Part shown: positions 21,878-34,350 of the stretch, in pieces
Layout of the letters: each line of letters opens with the position of its first letter
Numbering within the stretch: the first letter of the stretch is position 1
Source: Centroberyx gerrardi
Taxonomy: Eukaryota; Chordata; Actinopteri; Beryciformes; Berycidae
NCBI RefSeq assembly: GCF_048128805.1
Contig: NC_136008.1
Coordinates: 13,893,572 to 13,957,571 of the forward strand
DNA length: 64,000 nt
Direction of reading: 5' to 3'
Translations under genes and position numbers: made by a program
Notes under the pieces: model-generated
The model's database searches: none
Told to the model about the DNA's origin: nothing
Seen by the model: the letters and a program-made list of their open reading frames with translations, nothing else

Positions 21878-24800
21878 ATGGCTCCCAAAGGGGGGACAGT
21901 TGTCTTCCTACTCATCATAGTCTACGCAGTCTCGGGTAAGCAGCAACGCCATCAGATACATCCTGTCCTCCTATAACCTGATGATGGTTAATATCAGAAA
22001 GATGGAATCTCTTTGAACCCAAAATAGGCTACATGACAAAAGTTGTATATTAACCTGACTTCCTATGTGCGTGGATGCATGTGTGCATGTTTGTACATGT
22101 GTTTGTGTGTGCATGTGTGTGTTTTTATTGTTACTCTGTGCGTCAGCTAAGCCCACAGATACGATGCCTGGACGTAAACCGAACTTCCCAGCCCCACCAC
22201 TTGGCTTCAAGAACATGGTCAGAAAATTGGTACGTGACTGTCCAATCACTTTGCTTGAGAGAGGGAGATTACTGTATGTCTCAAATGGAAGTAATATGCA
22301 AGACAACTATTTTGGTCTCTTAAATGAATCCATCTACTCTGGACCAGGGGCCTGTCTCACGAAGCAAGTTCAACATAAGATAAGATAAGATAAGATAAGA
22401 TAGAATAAGATAAGATAAGATAAGATAGCACTTTATTGATCCCCTTGGGGAAATTCAGGTGCCACAGCAGCAATTGGTGGACAATGCCAAGCAAGTCAAG
22501 TATGTTTCAAGTACAGGAAGGTAATAGAAGAAATAGGTACTAAAATAAAATAAAGGTAAAAGTAAAATGAAGGTAATGTACATAATATACAACAATAGAG
22601 ACCAAATAAATGCAAATAATGCAAATAATAAATGCAGATTCAGATAAGTCTATGGATATTAGAACAATGTAGGCTAAAAAAGCTCTACAAGAAGTCTATG
22701 GATATATTCCAGAGGAGCGTAATATCCGTGTGCAACACAGACAAGAGTTGAAGTTGTTAAGTTATTAGTTATTAGTTATAGTCAGGGTATCTTTGCCATA
22801 TAGCTCGCTCTGTCAGCCCACGATTTTCCAAACCCAGTATTGTGTCGTCATACTGAGGCTGTGAAAAGATTTTCTATCCACAGTCGGCCTCATGTACTAA
22901 GACTGGGATGATGGGAATATGGGGGAAATCTTGGGAATGAAAGAATTTCAGCGCACTTAATATCCAACAGTGAATTGAAATTGAAATTTCATTTATTATT
23001 GATAACTGTAGTCAAATAATCCAGGTTACCTGCTATTTGATAGAAACCTTCTTTTATAGCCAGAATGGGCAAATGGCCTGGAGACGCTACAAACATTTAT
23101 TATGTGTCAGATTGCATAAATCATCATGGAGAGCAAAGTGGTTCTGCTGGTCTCACTTGTCTCATTCATTTGAATGCAATGTTTTATTTTTCATATCTGG
23201 CTCATATCTGGTTTTGTAAACAGAGTTTTTGCAATAAAGATTATTTACAAAAGCCACAGGGTCCTCAAGGAACGATGATGCCAGTGTTGACTAATGAGGA
23301 GGCTTTTTATACGTTTGGGTGCAACAGCCTGAACATAACCTGCTCCACAGTGTGAAGGAGTGCCTCTTGGGTATTTGGTACTTTCTCCATTAGAGCATTG
23401 AATTAGTCCAAGTAACTCATGTGAGCTGCAGAGTTGAAAAGCCTTTATTTTCTTCTTACTGAGACCTACATGTTGCAGCTACCAGTGCCTTCAGCATAGG
23501 CTTTTTAGCCTATTATGTGAACACCTTGGACTTCATGATTTTTAGATCATTAATGTCCTTTCAAGCAAACATGATTGTACAGCAGGATTTTTTTCAAAAC
23601 CAGCTTCATGTCAGTAGCTGCAGCCATCCGTCATTCCTGAGACTTTTGCCGTAAAGATTCCACACCACAGTTTAGTTGGATTGGTGACCTTGATGTAATC
23701 TGAAACTCATCCACAATTTACATTTTGCTTTGGTTCAGTAGTCTGAAACTAGAATCCCAGAAGTAGTTTCACATGATGCTGAAGTAGAAGGTATTGTTCA
23801 AATGTAATTTAAAAATGATTTGATTTTTCCTAACCAGACAGAGAGACATTCAACAATAAAATGTCTTGCCCATCATATTGTTTCTGAACGGATGCTGATG
23901 CTGCCTTTTCTCTCCACAGATGATGCAATGCCAGAAAATGGGTGAGAGGACTCTTAATGTTTTTTTTGTGGATTGCGTTTGTGTGTGTGAGAGAGAGAGT
24001 GTTTACTTGCCTTTTGAACTGCTCTGTAACACGAGTCGCAGCTAATTCAGTGTTGACAAATACCAATCCCAGTCCTATGTGTGTGAATGTGCGTGAGCGT
24101 GTGTTTGCATGCCTTTTGAACCCCTCTGTAACATGAGTCGCAGCTAATTCAGTGGTGGCAAATACTAAACCCAGTCCTGATGTGTATTAATTGTGAAACA
24201 TAAAAATACGGAGGGTTGCTGTGTTACAGGACACCAGGTGCCCAAGATGATGCTGATGACCAGGTAATTATTTGTGTGTTTTGGAGTGTGTCTCTGCTGT
24301 GTGTTTGATTAATGTCCTAAAAGAGGCAAGAATTTTATTGCTGATCATTATTTCTGACCTAAATTAACTGATATGACAGCCTTGTTCAAAAGAGAGCTCC
24401 TCTGAATAAAGCATTCACCTCAGTTAGATTTACTCTCTTAATAATGACCAAACCCTCAGTTAAATGTGTTTGAGAGTGGCATTGTTAAACCTATTATTAA
24501 CCTCTTAAGCTTATGGGACACCCAACATCCCACTGGCTGTTCAGCAGTGGCTGGGGGTCGATGCATTGAAACATTGAACTCCATCATTTGCTCTCAAAGT
24601 CAAAAAGCCTTCTTAGATCCATATCCCACCCACTTAAAGTTGATATGAGTTGGTATGACGTGGTTTGGAATCCCCAGACCGGTAGAGAAACTGTGGGAGG
24701 GGAACAATCATTGCCGAGCTGCCCTTGAGCAAGGCACTTACCCCCAGCTGCTTCAGTGGAGCTGCCCAGTAGAAGACTGTGGTTTTACTGGGCAGCTCTC

Positions 24801-24980
24801 TTGGCCTCTGTCTTGTCTCTCTCCCAGTGGGTTGCCAGTCGGGGACAGAAAGGGCACAGAGAACAGCATGCTGCGCTCCACTTTTACCAATGTCCTGTCT
24901 TCGCTCTCTCCTGCGGACACCAGCAAGGACTCAGATAGCCGAGTCCCCTCTCACGAGTCAGACAAAATGGTGTGAATACA

Positions 24981-25022
<42 letters not shown>

Positions 25023-25624
25023 CACAGACAAACACTCATACAACATTTACAAGAACATTTACAAGATTAATTCACTCACGACTTTATGTAAATTGATGTT
25101 TCAGTGATGTTTTTGGAGCATGTAAACCTGTTTGCATAAAGCTAACGGTTGATCAGTTAAATTATTTATACATTGTTTAAATAGCAGCCTTGCCCAGAAT
25201 ACATTGTATGTCTCTTCTCTCTCTCTCTCTTCCTCTCTTTGTAGGATATGACAAACAAGATGTGGAATTGCACCAATCTTCGATGCATGATCAAGCTGAT
25301 GAGGAACTCTCCCGTCAGTGCTCCCCACCAATCCCAAGATCTTACATTTCCTGTTCATTAATGCGGTCCTCTGACAGTCTAATCATACCTACCGTCTCTC
25401 TAACTCCTCCAGGAGGCATCTGCATGTTACATGGAGGCATTTGTGGCCCCTCTCTCCTGGAAGACTCTGACCATGGCAGATGGAGACAACATGGGCGAAG
25501 AGGACTATGACGGCTTTTTGCGGGCAGCCAAACCTCTCCTGCAGAACATGCCTCCTACAAAAATGGACTTGCCTTCCTCGATACAGCGCCCCCGAATGGC
25601 AAAGATGTGAGTGTGTGTTTGTGC

Positions 25625-25662
<38 letters not shown>

Positions 25663-27598
25663 TATAATATGTAATGCTGTAATGTGTGGTTATATGTGTA
25701 ATGCTGTGATGACTATTTCCTCCTCCACCACATCTTTTACATCTTTTCTTTGTGTAAAATGGTTGCTGGTTCCAGGATGAATATGCTGAAGGAAGTGTTT
25801 GCTTCCCTGCCCGACGACAAGAGGCTTCAGATCAAAAATTGGGTAAAGGAGCAGGTCAGCCAGCACTACTTCAACTGTACTAGGAAGCCCACATCCAGTT
25901 CCGGCTCAACAGCAGCTCAGACACCATCCACACCGAAAGGTCAGAAACCACCCAGACCAGCAGGAAAGCCGCAGTTACAGCATCCTGGTAAGAGCAAATG
26001 CTAACTTAGCCACTTAAAAGAAACAATAAATTATTAGTAGTTATTGTCAGTAGAGTGGGTGATATTTATGCACTCCAACAACATGGTTTCTCCATAATTT
26101 CTCCATGATTTTATATTATGATATCTTCTCTGATTATTAACAACATATTTGATATATGTGTACCCGTATATTCATCATTCCTCTCTTCCCAGTCAAACCA
26201 GAGAAAGACAAAGGAGAGAGGGAAGAGGAGAGGGGGCCTGAGAAAGACAGGGAGGGAGAGGAGGAGGTGGGAGAAGGAAAGAAGAGGCCAATGAATGATA
26301 AAAAGCCTTCTAAAGTAAAACCACCCAAAAGGAGGAATAAGAGGGGAGGGGAGGAAGAAGAGCGCTCGAGAAGTGAAGAGGCTGGAGAGACAGGTGAGGG
26401 GGAAATGAGCAGAGAGGAAAGGCAGCAGAACAACTTGGACGCAGTAGCTGAAGGAGACAAGGACAAAAAGGATGGAGATGGACAGGGGAAAGAAAGAGAG
26501 GGGAACGAGGAGCGAGAGAAGGAAAGAGACGAGCGTGGCAGCGGCAGGCAGCCTCCCAAACGAAAGCCACACAAAGGAAGGGAAGCGAGCGGAGAGTGGA
26601 GTGATAAAGACAGTGAGGAGAAGGGGAGGGACAGGCGAGAGAAAGTGTCAGATGAGGAGGTCAGGGAGCAAAGAGAGAGCGGGGAAGAAAAGGAGAAAGA
26701 GAGAAAGAAGGGAATGGACGACCGACAGGGGAAAGACGACAACAGTAAGTCGGATCAGTTGAGCGGAGGGGTGTGACTCACAGAGACGCCACACCTGATA
26801 TGTGTGTTTGTTGGTGGCACACATATTTGCACGCTGCAGTATGGATGTGTGTTTCAGTGGTTGCCTGTGCATGTCTTTGGATGGGACTTCAATCCTCAAA
26901 GCATGCAAATCATAGAGCATGTTACTTTTCTCTAGGAATTGTCTATGGAGCAGAGTGGAGCGTCAGTGATTTGTCTAAGTGTGCTGGTGATACTTCCCAA
27001 TGCATGTGGATCTAGTCAGCCAAGACCCAAATCTTACCCCTAAATCCTATTTTGAATGCGGTGATGCCTTCCTGTCTCGAGTTTGAAATTATAAAATGAT
27101 CACTCTCCATACAAGTGTAATACAAGATACAAGATAACTTGTGGCTGTATGTTGTTGAGGTATTGTGATTTTTGATTATTGTGTAACAACCTCCACTAGT
27201 GGTGACTAGACCCTGCCCACCCAAATTGATGTGGCTGAAAATGGAGGCGTTGAAGATGATGGGGCCCTACCTCTCCCGCTTGGATTTGGAGGATGTGCAG
27301 TCTTCTCCCAAAAAAGAGGTGTGCTTTAGTGTGTGTGTGTGTGTGTTTGCCAATAGTCAGTCTAGCTGGAAAGAGTCAACCAATCTATATTATAGCTCTA
27401 TTGATTATTGATCTGTTTCTTTCACTCTCTTTCCTCTAGCTGTGTGAATTCTTCCAGTCACCTGACTTCAAACCCTCCTTCAGTGGAGAAGCTGGGATAG
27501 ACGCTTTCCTGGGCAAGAAGTTTCTCCAAAGGGTCCAAGAGTGCTTCCTGGACAAGAAGAATTTCATACAGCACGTGGACAGGTGTGTTGTCATGCGT

Positions 27599-27668
<70 letters not shown>

Positions 27669-29668
27669 ATTAGTGTATGAAAGCTGTGTGGATCAGAACA
27701 TCACAGGAAAGGGTTGTAACCTTACATAACCTATTTTCAAAACAAATCAGGGTGTGTTCTTCAGATTTGCATTCATTTGAATTTGTGGACAGATAAACAT
27801 ACTCCCGTCTTGTGGTCACAGTGGGTTTTTTTACCCATTGCACCGTGAATGTCACACCTCTGTAAATTGTGAAATACTGTACGTGCATATGATACACTTT
27901 ATTTTTAGTTTTTGGTGTGTGTTGTAGAGTGGTATTTTGTTTGTGGTTTGTTTGGGGGGGGGGGTGAATCTTCACAGATACTAGAGAGCTGATCCCATAT
28001 CGGCCTACTTTGCATCCTGAGAACATTAGAGCTATCACTACATCTTTGCCTTTGATCCTCCTCAGGCTTGGCACGCTGGCCTGTTTCTATGACGATCCCC
28101 CGACCATAAGCGCCACCCTCAGCAAGCAACTCCTCCCTCAGCTCGGTGGCTGCAACAACCCCAGAATCACAAAGGTGACACTCTTGCTTTCATTCCCGTT
28201 TCTCTCTCATCACAGGCAACACAGTCAGGACTAAATTAATCTCTGTCTCTCTGTCTGCCTGTCTCTCTTTCTACTTATATACGATATCCCTCTCTATTAC
28301 TCGTTTTCTCTCTCATTCCCCCTCCCTGGCTCTAGCTGAAGAGGCGCCTGGTGAAAACTTTGATGTCATCATCCAAGGACGCCAGCAGTCCGGAGCTGCT
28401 ACGCGAACTGGGCACCGGTGTGACCATGCTCTCTCCCAACCAACTGTCCAAGTTCCCCGTCTCTGATCTCAAAAAGGCTCTCGCAACCCTGGGACCCAAA
28501 GTCAAATGGAGACTCAACCAAGCCCGGCGACTGGCTGCGAAACTGCTGGAGGGGAAGAAGGTGAGAGTGCAGAGAGAGGTGTAGATCTCACCACCAAGAC
28601 CTGTGGTGGCTTGTGTCTCTCAGATGTGCTCCCCTACACTTATCTCTATCTGCTTTCCCCTCATGCCAGGAGCTGTCTGCCGAGGAGCTGATGTCCCTGG
28701 CCTCGGCTGTGAGGGGTGTGCCAACCTCTGTGCTCAAGAAGGTCAAAGCCCAGAAGCTTGGGGTTCTGGGTAAAGAGGGTCTGAAGAATATCATCAGGCA
28801 GATGAACAAGGGGCAGAGAAAGGCCTTTCTGCAGGGGGTGAGTAAGAAAGATGAGCGAGGAGCAGGAAATGAGGGGGTAACCTTATTATTCATTCAGACA
28901 AATTCCTAAACCTTTACTGTTTGGTGATTAAAGTCACTCCGAGTCTGATACTGATGATTGTCATTTGGAGAAAATTGAGGGAACGCAAGATTATAGTAGA
29001 AATCCAGAGAGACTGACAAATGAATTTTATCTGTGGGTGGAAAAGCAGTTTGTGCACTCACCGAGTTTGTTTATATACACTCTTAGCATCATCTTACCAC
29101 AATGAAATGTTTCCCTGTAGCTGCGTGGAAGAATGAAAGCCTCGGAGTTGGTGCAGAAAGTGCCGGGCCCCTTGCTGTCCAGCCTGTCTGTGGACACCCT
29201 GGCCAAGGCCAACTTAACCTCTCTGGACCAAGTGGAGGGCAAAGAGTGGAACCGAGCTCAGGTAATCTCTCTTTTTTTTTGCCCAAATCCCTCCTCTCTG
29301 CCAACAGCACTTCACTATTTACACCTTTTAAAGCTAATGAAGTGCATCAACCTGAAGATCGGTGCCAACATGTTTCTCTCCTTGTCATCTTTTCCTTAGG
29401 CAGCTTTCCTGGTCGCAAAGCTTATGAAGAAAAAGAACAGGCCTGATGAAATTAGGTAGGATATACCTGCTTGTTCTGCACATTTTATATGATTCCTGTC
29501 TTTGCTTTACACACTTACATTTCTAATGTTATTGACTGAGACAGGAAGCTGGGTTCAGCCATTCAGGGCATGGCCTGTAAGATGATTGAGAAAGTTGCTG
29601 ACAATGATACCATGGAAATGGCTCAGGCCATAACAGAGACGCCACGATGGCTCTCTAAAGCACAGGTA

Positions 29669-29715
<47 letters not shown>

Positions 29716-32700
29716 TTACCTGTAAGTTAATTTTAACATACATATACCTATACATACTTAACATATATATATATATATATATATATATAACATATACTTT
29801 TTCAGGCGGGCTGTGCTGCTCGAAAGCTTTTTGCCACTTTAGAGAAAGAGAAACCAAACTATTTCCAAACCATCACAAGCGACAAGCTGAACGGGATTCC
29901 CACACTCCTGCTGATCCGGCTGCCGTAAGTTCTCTCTCCCTCACTCTTTCTCTCACTCTGTCTCTCTCCTGCTCTCTCCCTGTCTTTCTTTCTCCCTGTC
30001 TCTCTTTCTCTCACTCACTTACACACTCTCACATATATGTATACAAGGGAATTCCATAATAAAGCACAAAACATCGCTCACCCTCTCCCAGGCCGATGAA
30101 GGTGAAGGACCTGCCTGACTCTGTGTGTCCTGCCTTCCTGGACAAGATGAACGAGGCAAACATGAGCTCACTGCCTCGTCGTTCCCCGTCTCGCCCTGCG
30201 CTCGCCCAGAGAGCTCTGCGCTGCCTGGCCAACGTACACGCAAGCATACAAACCTACTGCATCACTTCACATTTTGAGGTCAGTGTGTACGTGTGGAACA
30301 GCAGCCTAAGTTGTTTATTGTGTAATTCCAGGGCACAGACATATCTGGTCTGTCCGATGAGGAGGTGTCGAGGCTCGGGCCGCTCGTATGTGAGCTGTCC
30401 CCGTCCCAGCTGCGCCTTTTGGCCCCTGGGACCCTCAACTTCACCCTCAAGGCCATGGCCTCCTGCCGACAAATACCTCCACGCCACAGAGTGCCACTAA
30501 TTCAGCTGCTCAAGCAGACTTATGGGTAGGAAATGCGCCTAGGAGATTGGAGTTATTGGAGAGATGGATAGAAAGAGAAAGAGAGAGACTGATGCATTTT
30601 TATCATCTGCAGGGATCCATCTGATTGGTCAGCTGAGACTATGCAATCCTTGGGTCCTCTCCTCATATTGGACGCTGCTACCATTCGTGCTCTGCGCTAT
30701 AAGGTGTGTATCTACAATCCAAGCTGTCGTCTTCTCTCTCTCAGATGAACGTTCACAAATGAATCATGACCATTCTGTTCCAATTTGTGTTTCTCATTTG
30801 CATCCTGAATATGCACGGATGTATGCGCTTCATGGTGTCCCTATGTTGTCATCAATATGTCATCAATATATCTTCCAACCACTCAAAATATAGCCATGAA
30901 AGAAACAAAAACACAACGCTCAGTTGGGCTGTGGGCCAAAAATAAAGATTCACGGGATGGCGGGACTTTGGATTTAGCAGTCCTCCTCTGGTTGCCATGT
31001 TTTATGCCTGTATTTCCATGTTATCTCTACCTTTTCTCTCTCTCTCTCTGCTAGTCCTGGCTGAAGGAAGTCCTCTCTTACCTGTTGGAAAAGCTGTCCT
31101 ACGCCCCCGCCTCAGATCTCTTGGCCCTGAGGAAGAAACTCTTCCTTCTCTCCATCAAATCTTCTGGTGCACGTAGGAAGAGAGAAGGTGAGGAAGGGAC
31201 ATCATGTGTGTGCTGCTATAGTCGAGTCAAGTTTATTTGTATAGCCTTTAATCAGTGTTACAGCATGTTGTTGCTTGTGATTAGTGATACAGCATAGTCA
31301 CATTTGGTGATGCACATGTCTCTTTCTCTGTCTGTCTCGCTCTCTCTCCCCTTCTGTCTCTCTCAGCCGACGGTGTTCAGCAGGATCAGGTTCCCACGGT
31401 GGAGAAGATTGAAGACCTGGGCGAGGCCAACGTCTACTGGACTCCTGCACAGCTGGATAAGATGACAGTGGAGACCTTCGCCACTGCTGTAGAGACACTT
31501 GGGGACATTCGTGACTACAGCTCAGAGCAGCTGGCTGAGCTCCAAAAAAAAGCCACTGAGGTACAGTGCGAGCACTCATCCTGGATCTGTTTATTCAGAG
31601 AACAGTCATTTCTCCTGGTGCAGTGATGGAGGGTAGTTATATCACCATGAATCTCACATTGGTTCTAACATTTCGGGGTTATTTTTTCTATGGATATTGT
31701 TCTATTCTATTCTATATTGTTCTAGGATATTCTATGGAGAGGTGGAGAGGTTAGAGGTGTTATAAATACTAGGCTCAGCTACAAATTTCTCCTCATTATA
31801 ATGTATGATAATGTCAAATTATATGGTATGATATGGCATGATAATGTAAAATTAAAACATAATATTATTATATACAGTAGAACTCTCTAATCGAACTCCT
31901 AGGCAATAGAGGTCATTGCAAGAAGTTAAATATTCAGACCACAGTATTGATGTATTGAGGTTCCCATGATACAACTTGGTTGTTTACTCGGATACCAATA
32001 AAACGTTAAAAACAAATATTTAGATGGCCAAAAAATATCCAAACACAAGTTCAAAGCTAATTTAAAACTGGAAATGTGCATGAATTTTTAAAGTTGACAT
32101 GCTTGCAACTGCATGTATCAACAAAGAAATTCTAACAATGTGCACAAATAAAGAAATATTTTGGCTTCCTTGCATTTTAGGTTCATCACAATCATTCGAT
32201 AAAACCCAATCGCTTCTGAGGAAGTGGGAGGTTTGATGCTTGTGTGTGTTTCTGCAGGCCTGGGGTCCGGTGCCACTTATGAATGAAAGCCTGGTCATGC
32301 AGCTGGGTTGTGTGTGTCAGGGCTTCTCCGCCGCAGACCTGGAGAAGCTTCCCATCTCCCTGGACACTCTGGAGGAAATTGGCCGCTGTGGCTGGAATGA
32401 GTCACAGGTATAGTATAAATACACCCTCATACACACACATACACACACACTGACGCTAGCACAGAGGGGATCATTGATGACTGTGAGGATGATAACGGAG
32501 ATGATCATTTTTAATAATGAAGACGATGTCTGGTCTCGACAGATGGTGGCGGTGTGGAAGGGTTTTGTTAAGCATAACAATATGACAGCGCAAGACCTGG
32601 GAGCCGTGGAGATAGTGGCACTGAACCAGTTCATCTGTGGCCTCAGCTCTCAGGAGATTAAACAACTCAACATGGACGCCTTCAAGTTAGTGCAGAAGTC

Positions 32701-34350
32701 ACTTGTGATTGTTACGTGTGTGTGTATGTGTGTAAGAGAGAGAGAGAGCAGGAGAGAGAGAGAGAAATGGATGCATAGGTGTGTATCTTTGTTTATGTAA
32801 TCTGCTTGTTATATTGTGCGTGTGTGCATGTCACAGGGAGGCCGTGGGCTCGATGGGTGAGGTCCAGTGTCCCTTGTCGGTGACAAAGCAGCTGAAAGCG
32901 CTCGCTGTGTCTGAATTCGGAAAGCCCAGCACCTGGACGGAAGCAAACGTCTCCACCCTGGGCAACATCATGGGTCAGATGCACACTGTGACACCTCTGC
33001 CTGCTGCTCTCTGCAGGGAAACTAATACCATTTCTCATTATAGTTCTGTCCTCTGTCCACAATAGTGCTGTTCAGCTCTCAGCCGGTGCATCAACCGTGT
33101 GACACCTGTTTCCCTTTGCAGTCGTAGCTCTCATTCTGTGTAGTTGCTTGTGTTGTAGAATACTGATCAGCTGTTCCTGTCTCCCTCAGCTGGGCTGGAT
33201 GCAACTGAGCTGGTTTCTCTGGATCCATCTGTCTTACCGTTTCTCAGCCAGACCAGCATACCACTCATACCCGCAAACAACTTTGCTGTGAGTAACTTTC
33301 TCTAACCTCTCTTTCTGGCTGCTACATCCCTCACTCTCAGCCTGCTCTGAGCGCCTTGTGACCTCTGCACCACTTCCTTCTTCTCATCAGGCGCTGTCAG
33401 TCAGCCAGCTGGAGGCTCTGGGTCCTGACAACGCTGCCGCGGTAACCGCTGTCCAACGGGCGACGCTGGGGAAAGTGAAACTGGCTGCCCTTGACAGAGC
33501 TGAGGCCGGGTCCCGCACTGGGGACACAGGCTCCACGGGGGAACAAGGAGGCCAAGGCTCAGGTAGGAAGAGACCTGTGCATACTGTATGAATGGCCTTC
33601 TGTAGGTCTAATGTGGTCATGTGAACACGATGCACATTTGCACAGTATGTATGTTGCTGTAAACTCACATATCTATTTATATTCTGATATTTTCATAATT
33701 GCTCCATTGTCATACTGTATGTTTTGCTGTATGTTTTGCTTTATAACTTTGTTTATACATCTAGGTTATACAAATAGTTTATCAAATAGTTTATACATAC
33801 TTGTATTCCTATAGACTTACATAATTACAGCACATATTTCATATTTTCATATTTAGTCATCCATATTTAAGCAATCAAGACTGTTTGTAACATCAGTAAC
33901 TAAGTAAATCCATACATGTACAGAATCCACTCTTTCCCATACTTCCCACTCTGAGAGTAAACTATACCTAACATGTTGATATGTTGAAAGTCATCAGCAT
34001 GTTTACATGACCCTAAAATTGTTTATATTCTTTATTATTTCTACTGTTTTTATTGCTTATTTGATATACTATTTGTATTTTGCCCTCCTAAATCCTATTA
34101 CATTTGCTGCTGCAACAGCCTAATTTCCCCACAGGGATCAATAAAGTTTAATTTCATCATCTTCTTACCTGCCATTAATCGCTGCAGTGGAAACCTCATT
34201 TGTAAAAGGTTCTTACTTACAAATTATTTCCGTCTAGTCTTCATATCGCTCTCTCTCTCTCCTCCAGGAGCGCCTTCCCTGAGCGTGGAGGGAATAGCGG
34301 CCTTCATGAAGCCCCTCCTCTTCCTCTTCCTGGGGTTCCTGCTGTTGTGA
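21878..34350 (+). CDS. otoa: Otoancorin-like GPI-anchored protein (stereocilin/mesothelin superfamily)
   Basis: Otoancorin attaches acellular gels such as the tectorial membrane to inner-ear epithelia; mesothelin relatives are also GPI-anchored cell-surface proteins. Coding exons: 21878-21935, 22147-22229, 23920-23941, 24230-24263, 24849-24969, 25245-25313, 25413-25606, 25776-25987, 26193-26744, 27200-27318, 27440-27582, 28066-28174, 28336-28560, 28670-28837, 29121-29261, 29400-29455, 29545-29665, 29806-29924, 30092-30233, 30332-30525, 30613-30703, 31055-31187, 31367-31560, 32258-32407, 32543-32685, 32837-32973, 33190-33287, 33391-33562, 34268-34350. All phases agree, giving 1360 aa (human about 1150). 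The start gives a signal peptide (TVVFLLIIVYAVS) and the end is a hydrophobic GPI-type tail (PLLFLFLGFLLL). Segments I recall as matching human otoancorin are RLGTLACFYDDPPTISATL, LGEANVYWTPAQL and LEALGPDNAAAVTAVQR. Odd points are exons of 22 and 34 nt near the 5' end and a 184-residue Glu/Lys/Arg-rich exon. The small early exons are the least certain part. Confidence 0.8.
22230..23919 (+). other. otoa intron with a LINE tail
   Basis: 1.7-kb intron carrying an AAGAT pentamer array and a dispersed LINE 3' tail at 22376-22790. The rest shows nothing I can name. Confidence 0.6.
22376..22790 (-). mobile_element. LINE 3' tail with AAGAT pentamer array
   Basis: A run of (AAGAT)n at about 22376-22428 adjoins 'cactttattgatccccttgg' and 'ggaaattcag', the reverse complement of a very common teleost LINE 3' end. 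Read on the minus strand the element ends in the pentamer tail, as LINE tails do. Probably of the Rex1/CR1 group; family not certain. Confidence 0.6.
24990..25019. repeat. (CA)n microsatellite in otoa intron
   Basis: CA run of about 15 units preceded by a short TC run. Confidence 0.95.
25628..25661. repeat. (GT)n microsatellite in otoa intron
   Basis: GT run of about 17 units shortly after the donor at 25607. Confidence 0.95.
27602..27665. repeat. (GT)n microsatellite in otoa intron
   Basis: Uninterrupted GT run of about 32 units, just downstream of the donor at 27583. Confidence 0.95.
29670..29790. repeat. (CA)n and (AT)n microsatellites in one short otoa intron
   Basis: CA repeats at 29670-29715 and AT repeats at about 29763-29790 fill most of the 140-bp intron between the exons ending at 29665 and starting at 29806. 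Confidence 0.95.
33563..34267 (+). other. Last otoa intron
   Basis: 700-bp AT-rich intron before the GPI-signal exon. Most of its right half is a LINE tail (34020-34153). Confidence 0.6.
34020..34153 (+). mobile_element. LINE 3' tail, same family as 22376-22790
   Basis: Ends 'cctaatttccccacagggat' then 'caataaagttta', with GCTGCTGCAACAG just before. This mirrors the tail in the earlier otoa intron in opposite orientation. Confidence 0.6.

Noticed and set aside
22376-22428. Pentamer array considered as a CRISPR-like or telomere-like repeat
   Set aside because: It is a 5-bp microsatellite tail directly attached to a LINE 3' end in a vertebrate intron.
26111-26742. Minus-strand Ser/Leu/Pro-rich frames opposite the charged otoa exon
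   Set aside because: They are antisense of a purine-rich coding exon that fits the otoa splice chain.
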